From Niallia nealsonii (GTDB taxonomy: Bacteria > Bacillota > Bacilli > Bacillales > Cytobacillaceae), in contig NZ_PISE01000016.1 of the NCBI RefSeq assembly GCF_002835805.1, positions 117,029 to 181,028 of the forward strand: a stretch of DNA of 64,000 bases. The letters are read 5' to 3'. The translations under genes were made by a program, and so were the position numbers. This document shows positions 21,895 through 31,250 of the stretch, one piece after another (the stretch's first letter is position 1; each line of letters begins with the position of its first letter). The notes beneath the pieces were generated by a model that saw only the letters and a program-made list of their open reading frames with translations, was not told where the DNA came from and did no database searches.

Positions 21895-22572
21895 TTAATT
21901 GGTAATTTTTTCGGCAGTCAATTCCATGATTTGATTAACCACTTCTTCAATAGAAAGAGAAGTAGTATCTACTTCTGTGGCATCCGCCGCTTTTTTTAAT
22001 GGTGCTACTTCACGTTCAGAATCTAACTTATCTCTTGTTGCAATTTCTTGCTTTAATAATTCTAAATCCGAATCATACCCTTTTTTAAGGTTTTCAGTAT
22101 GACGTCTAATTGCTCGTTCATCTACAGATGCCAATAAAAATACTTTTACCTCTGCATTTGGAATAACATGTGTGCCAATATCCCTACCATCCATTACCAC
22201 GCCACCGCTTGTTGCAAACATCTGTTGACGTCTAACCATCTCTTCACGGACTGATTTATGCTTTGCAACAACGGAAACGGAATTTGTGACAGCACTTGTC
22301 CTAATTTCTTCTGTTACATTTTGATTATCCAAAAATATCAGTTGACTGTTTTCTCCTGGAAATAATTCAATAACTGTATTTTCTAGCACATTCATTAATT
22401 TTTGTTCATCTTCAAGATCTATTTGATTATTTAAAGCTTTATATGTTAATGCTCGATACATCGCTCCTGTATCAATATAAATATAACCTAATTTTTCTGC
22501 AATAATTTTTGCAACAGTACTTTTTCCAGCCGCAGCAGGTCCATCTATTGCAATACTAATTTTTTTGTTCAT
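21895..22572 (-). CDS. cmk: Cytidylate kinase
   Basis: It phosphorylates CMP and dCMP. The P-loop [11 protein letters not shown] lies near residues 8-18, [12 protein letters not shown] near residue 33 and [16 protein letters not shown] near residue 104. The open frame could start 12 codons earlier, but TAGGAGG precedes the ATG at 22572, giving 225 residues. It lies upstream of ypfD, as in B. subtilis, with a 234-base gap. Confidence 0.97.
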   Translation of the reverse strand: MNKKISIAIDGPAAAGKSTVAKIIAEKLGYIYIDTGAMYRALTYKALNNQIDLEDEQKLMNVLENTVIELFPGENSQLIFLDNQNVTEEIRTSAVTNSVSVVAKHKSVREEMVRRQQMFATSGGVVMDGRDIGTHVIPNAEVKVFLLASVDERAIRRHTENLKKGYDSDLELLKQEIATRDKLDSEREVAPLKKAADATEVDTTSLSIEEVVNQIMELTAEKITN

Positions 22573-22907
22573 AAATCCTCCTAAAACTTTGGCTTTTATA
22601 AAAACCAATACGATAATAATAGCTAAAACAAAACAACTTCCCCTTCAAACTTCTCAAAAGGAACTGTACCGCTAAAGCTCGAAACGTTTTTACAGCAAAA
22701 ATTTTGTTTCACACTTTCCCTATTAGGTTTGAAGCAATTTATATTGCCTTCCTAACAAAAAAGAAGATGTTTCATTATGCCCATTTGTTTCTATCCGGAA
22801 AACGAAATATATCGCTTCTTTCTTATTTTAACATATTTTATTTGCTATTTTCTTTAAAATAAGAGGATTTAAAGATTTTATTCTATTGTCCAAATTCAAC
22901 ATAAAAA
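22573..22907. other. Spacer upstream of cmk
   Basis: AT-rich, without a supported gene; it should contain the cmk promoter. Confidence 0.4.
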
Positions 22908-22937
22908 ATGACACTACTCTAAAAAACGAAGCAGTGC
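22908..22937 (-). terminator. Possible terminator after ypfB
   Basis: On the minus strand CACTGCT pairs with AGTAGTG (one wobble) around a T-rich loop and is followed by ATTTTTT-like sequence. The stem is short and lies 50 bases past ypfB, so this is tentative. Confidence 0.4.
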
Positions 22938-22987
22938 ACTATTTAATAAGCTAATTTCATACAAACAAAATTATTGCAAGCATATAG

Positions 22988-23167
22988 TTAATTATTTTGC
23001 TCAAATGTTTCTAATATTTTAGTAAAATTCGATTTAGAAACACCTTCATATTCTGCCAATTCATATAGCTTAGGAAATAAATCCCAATGATGAATCATTT
23101 GACTCACCGCTAAGAAGGCAAATTGAATGATGATAATTTTCATTATAATTCTTTCAATTTTTTTCAT
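22988..23167 (-). CDS. ypfB: YpfB family small protein (DUF5359)
   Basis: This 59-residue protein starts MKKIERIIMKIIIIQFAFLA, a basic N-terminus followed by one hydrophobic segment (about residues 8-25), then a charged tail containing YEGVSK. This matches YpfB in B. subtilis by shape and by position between ypfA and cmk. The ATG at 23167 has a GGAGTGGGG site; an upstream start is possible but less likely. It is presumably membrane-anchored, and its function is unknown. Confidence 0.8.
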   Translation of the reverse strand: MKKIERIIMKIIIIQFAFLAVSQMIHHWDLFPKLYELAEYEGVSKSNFTKILETFEQNN

Positions 23168-23234
23168 AAATCCCCACTCCACTGATAGCTTATACTATTA
23201 GTATCGGAGGATTTCTATCTGTTTATTCAAGGTT

Positions 23235-23885
23235 CTATTCTTTCTTTTTATAGGATAGCTGAATATCATAGCAATAACGCAAAAGCAATTGCCTATTTTT
23301 TGGGGATACATCCACAAACTGAATGATTAGCTTATTATATGTTTTATTAAGCTCTAATATCTTTATCCCTTTACCCCTTAATTTAGGATAATAATATTCT
23401 CCATTTTGGAGAGGCAGGACTAATGTCAATTCTGCTAGTATATCTTCTGCAAGCTCTATGGACTTAGGAATAACAATAGCGGCACCACCAGCACTAATAT
23501 CTATTGTCATGGCTGTAAAAGGTATATATTCATTTGGTATAGGATGTATGGCAATGTCAATGCATGCTGCTACTCGAACATACTGTCTTCGCTGATTCTT
23601 AATGAGCTGATCTTTTGTAGGAAAAGGCAAAATTAACATTGGTATATTTTGTTTTAATCGACCGATGATTTCCGTATCAAATAGATAGGAAATCCCTTCC
23701 TTTGTTACAAAACTCCCTCTTAATTGCGTACCATTTACTAAAAAAACAGTTTTGTTTGTTTCTAAATGAATTGGATAATCAATATATAATTCTTTTTCAT
23801 TGTATTCTACTAATCGACATTTATACTGTTCCGGACTATCTGTATCCATTGGTTCAAGAATTAAAGTATCTCCAATATTGATCAA
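23235..23885 (-). CDS. ypfA: PilZ-domain c-di-GMP receptor, flagellar brake type
   Basis: The N-terminal YcgR-like domain (about residues 1-90) precedes a PilZ domain that starts at NQRRQYVRVAACIDI near residue 96 and includes DISAGGAAIV near residue 130. The RxxxR and D/NxSxxG c-di-GMP ligands are therefore present. The B. subtilis homologue (YpfA, MotI) inhibits motility when bound to c-di-GMP. The frame is open 33 codons further up, but a TTG at 23885 behind GAGTGG gives the MINIGDTLILEP opening and 216 residues, the family length. Confidence 0.9.
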   Translation of the reverse strand: MINIGDTLILEPMDTDSPEQYKCRLVEYNEKELYIDYPIHLETNKTVFLVNGTQLRGSFVTKEGISYLFDTEIIGRLKQNIPMLILPFPTKDQLIKNQRRQYVRVAACIDIAIHPIPNEYIPFTAMTIDISAGGAAIVIPKSIELAEDILAELTLVLPLQNGEYYYPKLRGKGIKILELNKTYNKLIIQFVDVSPKNRQLLLRYCYDIQLSYKKKE

Positions 23886-24031
23886 TCGTGCTACCACTCT
23901 TTCTTTGCTTCCACTGTTTTTAGAAGCTGGGTTCAATGCCCAATTTTTTCTTTTATTATGGCATGGAACTTTCCTTTTAAGCAATAGAAGAAAAACCTAA
24001 AATTTCTTTACATATGCGTGATTGAAAGCAA
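23886..24031. other. Spacer upstream of ypfA
   Basis: The region codes in the ypfA frame without family similarity (the unused N-terminal extension). No separate feature is recognised. Confidence 0.35.
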
Positions 24032-24217
24032 CTATTCCCTACTGGCTGCTAGTGAAATCAATCGATCTTTTGCAGGATAATTCCTTTCCTTATATACTAC
24101 GTAGCCAACTAATGTTTGGCCATTATTTTTTAATAGGCTTTTTAATGAATATAGTTGAGCAACTACTTTTTGAGAAGGACGAGTTGGCAGATAGTGAATT
24201 TTGTAGAAAAATAGCTA
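24032..24217 (-). pseudogene. Possible remnant of a protein-coding gene, unrecognised
   Basis: On the minus strand about 60 codons are open from a TAG at 24217-24215 to a TAG at 24034-24032. They read like protein, for example GQTLVGYVVYKERNYPAKD followed by RLISLAASRE. There is no start codon with a ribosome binding site, so this would be a C-terminal relic. The plus strand also has a 74-codon frame (24022-24246) that I judge to be its shadow. I do not recognise the family. Confidence 0.3.
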
Positions 24218-24270
24218 TCTGCTCAAAATACGAAGGAAATTACTAAAAAAAAGGAGCAAAACACGGGGAA

Positions 24271-24284
24271 AATAAAGTGAAATC
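24271..24284 (+). repeat. Head-only scrap of the dispersed repeat
   Basis: AATAAAGTGAAATC matches the head of the dispersed family with one change. No hairpin or tail follows. Confidence 0.35.
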
Positions 24285-24318
24285 AAAAAAGAAAACAATA
24301 GGCAAATTTTCCTCTTAT

Positions 24319-24371
24319 AAAAAGGCCTACTAACATTACGGAATAGAAACCGCAATTTTAGTTGGCCTTTT
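24319..24371 (-). terminator. Long terminator after ypeB
   Basis: The outer arms AAAAGGCC/GGCCTTTT and inner arms ATTGCGG/CCGTAAT make a long interrupted stem. It is followed by a short T-run on the minus strand, about 30 bases past the ypeB stop. Confidence 0.8.
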
Positions 24372-24399
24372 AAAGCTGTATTCAGTTTATTTCTTGCAT

Positions 24400-25749
24400 T
24401 TACACCACTTCTTCATAAACACTTTCTGCATTTTTTAGCTTTTCTACCTTTTCTTCAATGCCATTTTTGGCATTAATGTAAATTCGATAGGTGTCATCTC
24501 CAAGTGTGCCAATAAATTCATAGCATAGAACTTCTTTGTTTAAATCATTTTGGATAATCGCCAGCCCATCATCCATAATTTTCACTTGCGTATTTATTTT
24601 CTTTTGTGCATCAGCTTTTGAAATAACTGGATCGGCAATGTTTCTTTGCTTATGGGAAAGCAAATAATCCTCAGCCGCAAACCCAACAATATTCCCATTA
24701 TCTAATGCCACTTTAATTTTTATGCTGTCAGGATAAATTTTAACCCCATCTTGCTCTGTTACAAAGGAAAACACTCCAATATTGTCATATTGCATGCTTT
24801 CAAAAAGAGCAAGATCTTTAAAGTTATTATCCTTTAAAAACTTCACAGCATTATTACCTGCCTTATTTAAACTGATTTTTTGCTTCTCTACATCTCTAGA
24901 AAGGATATACCAAATTGGATAGCCGCCTTTTTTAGACACATCCATGCTAGCCTCAAGCTTTGTATCTTTATCCAATAAAGTTACACTATAAAAACCGTAA
25001 TTAGAGCCTTTTCCGTTTTCTGTTACTTTTACATCGACATCTCCATTAAATTCGGCATATTTTTTTGCCACCTTTACTGCTTCCTCTTTGGAGATTGTCG
25101 CACCACTTAGATTTTTAAAATTTCGATCTTGTTTCTCCATACTCACATTTGTAACGCCGAATGATGCTTCATCATATCCATTTACTGTTTTTTCTACTGT
25201 TTTTAATCCATCAATGATTGTATTGTCTCCAGCTTCTTTTCCACTGGCGATAGCCATTTCCACATCCATCCAGCGCAAATTATTCTTCAAGACTAAATGC
25301 TGCACATTGCGCAGCTCATCTTGTATTTCCGCTGCTTGGCTATATAATTTTTTTAATGAACCATATTCTTGCGTAGATAATGGTTTTTTATTTAGATCCC
25401 TTACCGCAGTACGATAGCTGAAATCTCCAATATTCGCCAGAAACTCTTCTGTTTTATTAAAAGGCAATAATGTTAAAGGCAATTGCCCTACATCGCTATG
25501 CGCTTCGGATGTAATTCTCCAAACATCTGCCAACGCAGGAGATAAAGACTCTTTCGAATTCATTGCTAAAGTGGTTCCGATTTGGTCATGCAATAAATCG
25601 ACTTGATAAGTTAAATCATGAAATGCTCGTTGATAATTGTTTTCTGCATTCATTAATATTGCATTCTTTTCTTTATGTTCTTGATAGCCCCAAAATGCTG
25701 CCCCTGCAACACCAATTGTTAAAACGGTTATTAATATGCCTCTTAGCAA
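24400..25749 (-). CDS. ypeB: Germination protein YpeB
   Basis: YpeB is needed to assemble and stabilise the cortex-lytic enzyme SleB in the spore. An N-terminal membrane anchor (about residues 1-22) precedes a helical domain with ENNYQRAFHDLTYQVDLLHD near residue 37. PepSY-like repeats make up the C-terminal half. The GTG at 25758 would overlap the AGAGGTGAG ribosome binding site, so I chose the TTG at 25749, giving MLRGILITVLTIG and 449 residues. It follows sleB by about 11 bases, the usual germination operon. Confidence 0.95.
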   Translation of the reverse strand: MLRGILITVLTIGVAGAAFWGYQEHKEKNAILMNAENNYQRAFHDLTYQVDLLHDQIGTTLAMNSKESLSPALADVWRITSEAHSDVGQLPLTLLPFNKTEEFLANIGDFSYRTAVRDLNKKPLSTQEYGSLKKLYSQAAEIQDELRNVQHLVLKNNLRWMDVEMAIASGKEAGDNTIIDGLKTVEKTVNGYDEASFGVTNVSMEKQDRNFKNLSGATISKEEAVKVAKKYAEFNGDVDVKVTENGKGSNYGFYSVTLLDKDTKLEASMDVSKKGGYPIWYILSRDVEKQKISLNKAGNNAVKFLKDNNFKDLALFESMQYDNIGVFSFVTEQDGVKIYPDSIKIKVALDNGNIVGFAAEDYLLSHKQRNIADPVISKADAQKKINTQVKIMDDGLAIIQNDLNKEVLCYEFIGTLGDDTYRIYINAKNGIEEKVEKLKNAESVYEEVV

Positions 25750-25760
25750 TTTTCTCACCT

Positions 25761-26759
25761 CTACTTACAGAAGATATGTTTTCCGATTTGCTTAATTTGT
25801 GGTCTTGTCCATATCCAGCCACTTGTTGCTGTATCTGGATTAAAATAATATAAAGCATTCCCTGTTGGATCCCAGCCATTAATGGCATCTAGCACTGCTT
25901 CTTTTGCCTTTTCATTTGGAGTCAGCCATATTTGTCCATCTGCTACTGCTGTAAATGCACGCGGTTCAAAAATAACGCCGGAAACCGTATTAGGAAAAGA
26001 TGGGCTGTTTACCCTATTTAAAATCACTGCCGCAACTGCCACTTGTCCTGTGTATGGTTCACCGCGGGATTCTCCATACACTGCATTTGCCATTAATTGA
26101 ATATCATTTTGAGAAAATCCATTCGGAACATTGGCGGCTGTTGGTTTTTCCCCCTTTGTATTTTCACCAGAATTAGCCGTACCGCTGCTTCCATTGTTGC
26201 TGGAACTTTTGGATGTGCCTGCTCCATTATTTGCTGCATTATTGCTGGAACTTTTGGATGTATCTGCTCCATTATTTGCTGCATTGTTATTTGCCCCACT
26301 TTTTGTACCGCCAGATCCTTTTTGGGTCTCCTTAGAAGTTCCACTTTCATTAGCAGAAGGTGTCTTTTGTTTTTCTAAATCAACCCCTCCATAATGTGAA
26401 AATTTCTTCCCACTATTAATTTGATTCTTCACAAATTTCTCATTATAGTTAGATGCTTTTGCTAACTTTTGTTTTGTTTTCGTCCCTGCTAACCCATCAA
26501 TCGGTAAACCAAATTCATATTGAAAATTTCTTAGCGCCCAATATGTTTTCCATCCAAAAACTCCATCTATTTTTCCATTATAAAAACCTAAATATTGCAG
26601 CCTTGATTGCAGTTCGATTACATCGTCACCAACTGCCCCTTGCTGAATAACTTGATTGGAAAATGCCTCAGCAGATCGTTCCCTTTCAAGCGAAGGCTCC
26701 AAAATTAGGCATAGAGAAAAAATAATTGAAATTTTTGCGAGTAATAATTTTTTATTCAT
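25761..26759 (-). CDS. sleB: Spore cortex-lytic enzyme SleB
   Basis: SleB is a lytic transglycosylase that cleaves muramic-delta-lactam cortex during germination. A signal peptide (about residues 1-30) is followed by a peptidoglycan-binding domain (LQSRLQYLGFYNGKIDG near residue 50). A long Asn/Ser/Thr/Gly-rich linker spans about residues 130-215. The hydrolase_2 domain follows, with LMANAVYGESRGEPYTGQVA near residue 225. The linker contains a tandem 15-residue duplication. The ATG follows GGGGGT. It is the first gene of the operon with ypeB; 332 residues exceeds the usual 305 because of the linker. Confidence 0.96.
   Translation of the reverse strand: MNKKLLLAKISIIFSLCLILEPSLERERSAEAFSNQVIQQGAVGDDVIELQSRLQYLGFYNGKIDGVFGWKTYWALRNFQYEFGLPIDGLAGTKTKQKLAKASNYNEKFVKNQINSGKKFSHYGGVDLEKQKTPSANESGTSKETQKGSGGTKSGANNNAANNGADTSKSSSNNAANNGAGTSKSSSNNGSSGTANSGENTKGEKPTAANVPNGFSQNDIQLMANAVYGESRGEPYTGQVAVAAVILNRVNSPSFPNTVSGVIFEPRAFTAVADGQIWLTPNEKAKEAVLDAINGWDPTGNALYYFNPDTATSGWIWTRPQIKQIGKHIFCK
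26199..26288 (+). repeat. Two tandem 45-base repeats inside the sleB linker
   Basis: Units at 26199-26243 and 26244-26288 differ at only a few bases. On the minus strand each encodes a 15-residue block of the pattern SSNNAANNGA(D/G)TSKS. Confidence 0.85.
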
Positions 26760-26837
26760 GATTGTTACCCCCAGAAGTAAATACTATTAACATTAACTCT
26801 ATTTTTTGTAGATGTTGGTTTTTTATACAAAAAAAAA

Positions 26838-26861
26838 AACAGAATGAATAATCATCCTGTT
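26838..26861 (-). terminator. Terminator-like hairpin upstream of sleB, beyond prsW
   Basis: AACAGGATGA pairs with TCATTCTGTT (one wobble) around a 4-base loop and is followed by a long T-run on the minus strand. It lies 145 bases past the prsW stop, between prsW and sleB. Confidence 0.85.
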
Positions 26862-27005
26862 TCAAATAAAAAAGATTTAGTTTATCTTCCATTGACTATA
26901 ATTTATGTTCATGTATCAATACTCCCACCCAAATTGGGAATGAATAAAACAGAGAATGAGGACTTTTCTCCAAATTTGAAAAAGAGAAAAGCAATAAGTT
27001 TGTTC

Positions 27006-27686
27006 CTATTTAATAGCGCTCATCTTTATATGCTTTTCGAAATAATCTTTGCTTAATTCTCTTGCGGATTTTACTTTTTTTAAGCCAAGCCACCATAGAA
27101 ACAGCATAAATGGGGTAATGATTACAAGCCAATTTTTTTGCATTGTTAGAATATAGTCATATATTCCATGTAAGAAAAAAGGGATAAATAACGAATAAAA
27201 CACCCACTTACCCCGAGGCATAGTAAATTTCCCTTTACCTAAATAATATCCCATCAACACACCAAATATGGCATGGCTTGAAACCGGCAAAAGCGCTCTT
27301 CCTAATGCATGTTCTACGCCATTTGCAATTAAATAAAGAATATTTTCTACTGTTGCAAACCCTAAAGACACACTTGCTCCATAAATGATACCATCATATG
27401 GTTCATCAAATTCAACATGCTGATAGGCAGTATAAAAAAGAATAAACCACTTAAAAAACTCTTCCAGCAAACTGGTCGTTATTAAAGAGCTCCATAATCC
27501 AGATGGAATAATCTGCTCTACTTCCATAACATATTGAATAAACATAATTGGAAATACAAGAAGAGCTCCAGCAATAAACGCTCGAAACACAAGAGAAATT
27601 GGCTCTGAGTCATATTGATCCTTTAAATAAAAATAACTTAATAAAGCAAGACCAGGAGCTATCCCAGCTGAAATAATTGCCAACAT
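27006..27686 (-). CDS. prsW: Intramembrane protease PrsW (site-1 protease for RsiW)
   Basis: This is a polytopic membrane metalloprotease (about seven segments). In B. subtilis it starts the degradation of the anti-sigma factor RsiW under envelope stress. The family motif [12 protein letters not shown] near residue 95, FATVENILY near residue 135 and the conserved histidine in [10 protein letters not shown] near residue 155 are present. The ATG at 27686 follows GAGGATT and opens [22 protein letters not shown]; the open frame 25 codons upstream is not family-like. It has 226 residues. Confidence 0.92.
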   Translation of the reverse strand: MLAIISAGIAPGLALLSYFYLKDQYDSEPISLVFRAFIAGALLVFPIMFIQYVMEVEQIIPSGLWSSLITTSLLEEFFKWFILFYTAYQHVEFDEPYDGIIYGASVSLGFATVENILYLIANGVEHALGRALLPVSSHAIFGVLMGYYLGKGKFTMPRGKWVFYSLFIPFFLHGIYDYILTMQKNWLVIITPFMLFLWWLGLKKVKSARELSKDYFEKHIKMSAIK

Positions 27687-27830
27687 GCTAATCCTCATTC
27701 CCATTTTTTTACTTAAATACACGATATTTCCATTATTCGTTATTATATATAATCTTATCATAAATTTGTCTTTATTAAAGCATCTATTTCTTTTTTCTTA
27801 AAATGAATCAAAAATTCATTTTATTATACT

Positions 27831-27857
27831 AAAATAACACTTCAATCGGTAAGGGAG
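27831..27857 (+). repeat. Degenerate head of the dispersed repeat
   Basis: AAAATAACACTTCAATCGG and the following AAGGGAG resemble the head AATAAAGTGAAACTTCAATC and hairpin start. It lies in opposite orientation to the long copy D that begins 24 bases on. Confidence 0.4.
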
Positions 27858-27880
27858 ATTGAAATATTAAGGATAGCAAA

Positions 27881-28056
27881 TTTATCACGCATTAACGGGC
27901 TTTTGACCCTCATCTAAGGGGCGATAAGAAAAATTCAGGTGGATGATATAAAAACTATATAGCAACATCTGTGTAAACTATATTCATAGTCCTCAAGCTA
28001 CAATCAATCAGTGGAGGATGTGGAAAACCTCCACTGATTGTTCGTTTCACTTTATT
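27881..28056 (-). repeat. Long copy of the dispersed structured repeat (copy D)
   Basis: Read on the minus strand it opens AATAAAGTGAAACGAAC. A near-perfect hairpin (AATCAGTGGAGG with CCTCCACTGATT) follows, then the core ACACAGATGTTGC and the tail GGTCAAAAGCCCGTTAATGCG. It lies 16 bases beyond the ypdA stop codon on the same strand and is 176 bases long. No open frame is present. Confidence 0.75.
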
Positions 28057-28071
28057 TAATAAGAAATATTC

Positions 28072-29040
28072 TTATTTAGAACGCTTAACAATAGCCTCTG
28101 CAATTTGTCCGCCATGAAAACGGCCATTTTCAATAAAGATTTCATTTGCATTATTGCCTGCTGCAATAACACCAGCAATAAATATTCCTTTTACATTTGT
28201 TTCCATCGTTTCCGAATCAAATACTGGTCTTCCTGTTGTTTTCTCAATTTCCACACCCATTTTCATTAGAAAATGATGATCTGGATGATACCCTGTCATT
28301 GCAAATACAAAATCATTTTTTATTTCAAAGCTTTCTCCATTTTTATTGTAAAATAAACTATCTTCTTTAATCTCCGTTACATGTGCATTAAATTCCATTT
28401 TTATGCTTTCGTTTCTCACTAACGACTCAAATTCAGGCAAAATCCATGGTTTAATGCTAGTTGAGTATTCATTTCCTCTATATAAAACCGTTACTCTTGC
28501 TCCTGCTTTCACAAGTTCAATGGCAGCATCCACACTCGAATTTTTTCCGCCAATTACAGTAACATCATGATTAAAGTATGGGTGGGCTTCTTTAAAATAA
28601 TGCATTACTTTCGGCAATTTTTCACCTGGAACATTCATATAATTCGGATGATCATAATAACCTGTTGCAACGATTACATACGGAGTTATGTATTCTTCCT
28701 TTTCACTTTTCACCATAAATTCTTGATTATTCGTTTTTTCCACAGAAGTGACTTTCTCATACGCATTAATTCGCAGCTGTTTTCTTTTGACCACTTCTCG
28801 ATAATAAACTAATGCCTGATTGCGATGTGGTTTATACTGTTCTGTTATAAACGCCACTTCTCCTATTTCTAATTTTTCGCTCGTACTAAAAAAAGTTTGA
28901 TGGGTTGGGTACCCATGTATAGCATTCACTACATTCCCTTTTTCAATAATAAGTGGGTTGATATTAATTTCCTTTAATGCAATCGCGGCAGCCAAACCAC
29001 AAGGTCCTGCACCAATTATTATTGCGTCTTCTCTTTTCAA
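28072..29040 (-). CDS. ypdA: Bacillithiol disulfide reductase YpdA (Bdr)
   Basis: This FAD-dependent pyridine nucleotide disulfide reductase-like enzyme reduces oxidised bacillithiol with NADPH. The FAD motif GAGPCGLA lies near residues 10-17, and a second Rossmann motif VTVIGGKNSSVDAAIEL near residue 160. VKGIFIAGVIAAGNNANEI near residue 282 is also family-like. It has 322 residues and starts at TTG 29040 behind GGAGTGAAGAGG. It lies between gudB and prsW as in B. subtilis. Confidence 0.92.
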   Translation of the reverse strand: MKREDAIIIGAGPCGLAAAIALKEININPLIIEKGNVVNAIHGYPTHQTFFSTSEKLEIGEVAFITEQYKPHRNQALVYYREVVKRKQLRINAYEKVTSVEKTNNQEFMVKSEKEEYITPYVIVATGYYDHPNYMNVPGEKLPKVMHYFKEAHPYFNHDVTVIGGKNSSVDAAIELVKAGARVTVLYRGNEYSTSIKPWILPEFESLVRNESIKMEFNAHVTEIKEDSLFYNKNGESFEIKNDFVFAMTGYHPDHHFLMKMGVEIEKTTGRPVFDSETMETNVKGIFIAGVIAAGNNANEIFIENGRFHGGQIAEAIVKRSK

Positions 29041-29143
29041 ACCTCTTCACTCCTAACCTAATTACATCCAAATACCCCAATATTTTAACAACTTTAAAAA
29101 AGTAAATATGGCCTATTTATTCAAATATGTCTTGTATAAAAAA

Positions 29144-29173
29144 AAATCCCCTAAAAATAGCATAGGAGATTTT
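29144..29173 (-). terminator. Terminator after gudB
   Basis: AAATCTCCT pairs with AGGGGATTT (one wobble) and is followed by nine T on the minus strand, 30-60 bases past the gudB stop. Confidence 0.85.
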
Positions 29174-29204
29174 AAAAAAATATACAATAAAAAGAATTGA
29201 TACT

Positions 29205-30482
29205 TTAAATCCATCCTCTAAATCTTGAAGCCTCAGCCATTTTTCTTACCCCTACCATATATGCGGCAAGTCTCATGTCCACTCTTCTGACTTGAGCTGT
29301 TTCATAAATATTTTCAAAAGATTTGCTCATAACCTTTTCTAATCTTTCTTCCACTTCTTCTTCTGTCCAATAATATCCTTGGTTATTTTGCACCCATTCG
29401 AAATAGGAAACTGTTACTCCACCTGCTGATGCTAAAACATCCGGCACTAACAGAACTCCTTTTTCTGTTAAAATCCGTGTAGCTTCTAATGTAGTTGGAC
29501 CGTTTGCTGCTTCTACTACAATGCTTGCTTTTATGTTATCTGCGTTTTTTTCAGTAATTTGATTTTCAATTGCTGCAGGCACTAAAATATCACATTCTAA
29601 TTCTAATAACTCCTGATTGGTGATTGTCTTATTAAATAAGTTTGTAACTGTTCCAAAACTGTCTCTTCTATCTAATAGATAATCAATATCCAATCCCTCT
29701 GGATCATGCAGAGCACCATATGCATCAGATATACCAATTATTTTAGCTCCTGCATCATGCATAAATTTTGCTAGGAAACTTCCTGCATTTCCAAATCCTT
29801 GAACCACTACACGAGCGCCTTCAATGGAAATTCCTTTCTTTTTCGCCGCTTCTCTTATGCAAATCGTTACCCCTTTTGCTGTTGCCGTTTCTCTTCCATG
29901 TGATCCCCCTAACACTAGCGGTTTTCCTGTTATAAAACCTGGAGAGTTAAATTCATCAATTCGGCTGTACTCGTCCATCATCCAAGCCATTATTTGCGAA
30001 TTGGTAAATACATCTGGAGCAGGGATATCTTTAGTTGGTCCGACTATTTGACTGATTGCACGAACATACCCTCGACTTAGCCGCTCTAATTCACGGAAAG
30101 ACATATCTCGTGGATCACAGACAATCCCTCCTTTTCCTCCTCCATATGGCAAATCAACAATTCCACATTTTAAGCTCATCCAAATCGACAATGCTTTTAC
30201 TTCTTTTTCAGTTACATGTGGATGAAAACGAATTCCACCTTTGGTTGGTCCAACAGCATCATTATGTTGCGCCCGGTAGCCTGTGAATATTTTTACCGTT
30301 CCATCGTCCATTCTCACGGGAATCTTAACAGTCATCATTCTAATCGGTTCTTTTAGCAACTCATATACTTCATCAGAATAACCAAGCTTACTTAACGCTT
30401 TTTGAATAACCGTTTGTGTTGATTTTAAAACATCATGCTGCTCATCTGTTTGTTTTTTCTCGTTAGATTTTTTGGCTACCAT
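29205..30482 (-). CDS. gudB: NAD-specific glutamate dehydrogenase
   Basis: It catalyses glutamate to 2-oxoglutarate and ammonium, the catabolic arm of glutamate metabolism. The glutamate-site motif PYGGGKGGIVCDPRD near residue 110 and the Rossmann region RVVVQGFGNAGSF near residue 225 are intact. In B. subtilis 168 the gene is cryptic because of a 9-base duplication near codon 95. Here VTEKEVKALSIWMSLKCG shows a single copy, so the enzyme should be active. AGGAGG precedes the ATG; it has 425 residues. Confidence 0.96.
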   Translation of the reverse strand: MVAKKSNEKKQTDEQHDVLKSTQTVIQKALSKLGYSDEVYELLKEPIRMMTVKIPVRMDDGTVKIFTGYRAQHNDAVGPTKGGIRFHPHVTEKEVKALSIWMSLKCGIVDLPYGGGKGGIVCDPRDMSFRELERLSRGYVRAISQIVGPTKDIPAPDVFTNSQIMAWMMDEYSRIDEFNSPGFITGKPLVLGGSHGRETATAKGVTICIREAAKKKGISIEGARVVVQGFGNAGSFLAKFMHDAGAKIIGISDAYGALHDPEGLDIDYLLDRRDSFGTVTNLFNKTITNQELLELECDILVPAAIENQITEKNADNIKASIVVEAANGPTTLEATRILTEKGVLLVPDVLASAGGVTVSYFEWVQNNQGYYWTEEEVEERLEKVMSKSFENIYETAQVRRVDMRLAAYMVGVRKMAEASRFRGWI

Positions 30483-31250
30483 TTTTAAATCCTCCTAAAA
30501 AACTACAAAATTAATTATTAATTAGTCGTGCAACGTTTATACTTTTTACTGGCAAGTCCAAATTTGCCTCTTAATAATAAAAAATCATCTTAAAAGAAAT
30601 GCTTGCTAAACAATAATTTTATTTATTTTAGCATACATCCCCATCATACAGTCTAAATTAGTATACCTACCTTCTATTTTATTGCAAGAAAACTTTTCGA
30701 TTCGTTAAATCATTTTATTAATTCCTTTTTTCATTATGATTAGATGGTTTTTATTATACAGTCATCCCTAATAATAATATATTCGAATAACATAGTCTTT
30801 GTCCGTCATCTCCCTGTAAAATTTCAAAAGTCTCTATTTGCATAATAATCATTTGTCTTCTATTTCTAGCGTTTTATTCTCTGTAAAATCGAATAAAACT
30901 TTCTTTCATTTTAACATTTTTCATAACATTTACCAATGAAGTTGTACCCATCGTTTCATTTTTTTAGACATCTCATTGCAAGTTATTCCCACCTGTTTTC
31001 TTCATTTGTTGAAAGGAACCTTTTACCTTCTTCTATTTATGTAAAATATATAATACAAGCTAAAAATAACAACTTTATTGCCTTGTTTTCCAATAAAAAA
31101 ATAAAGTTTCTCCGTTACCTTAAAAATTTGAAAAACCTTTTCTTCTCCTTGCACCCTTTATTTATAAAAAGAGAAAAATAAGTCAACCATGCAAATTTTT
31201 AAAGACTTCAGAATGAACTTTATCTTTTTAACGAGATATTAAGTATGGCT
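30483..31250. other. Long spacer upstream of gudB
   Basis: About 770 bases of AT-rich DNA. An 81-codon plus-strand frame (30936-31181) lacks a ribosome binding site and is low-complexity, so it is not called. No remnant of a known gene was recognised on either strand. Confidence 0.4.

Noticed and set aside
26097..26394. Overlapping plus- and minus-strand frames over the sleB linker
   Set aside because: They are frame shadows of the repetitive Asn/Ser-rich linker of sleB, which itself has all family motifs.
30936..31181. 81-codon plus-strand frame upstream of gudB
   Set aside because: No ribosome binding site, low-complexity composition and no recognisable domain.
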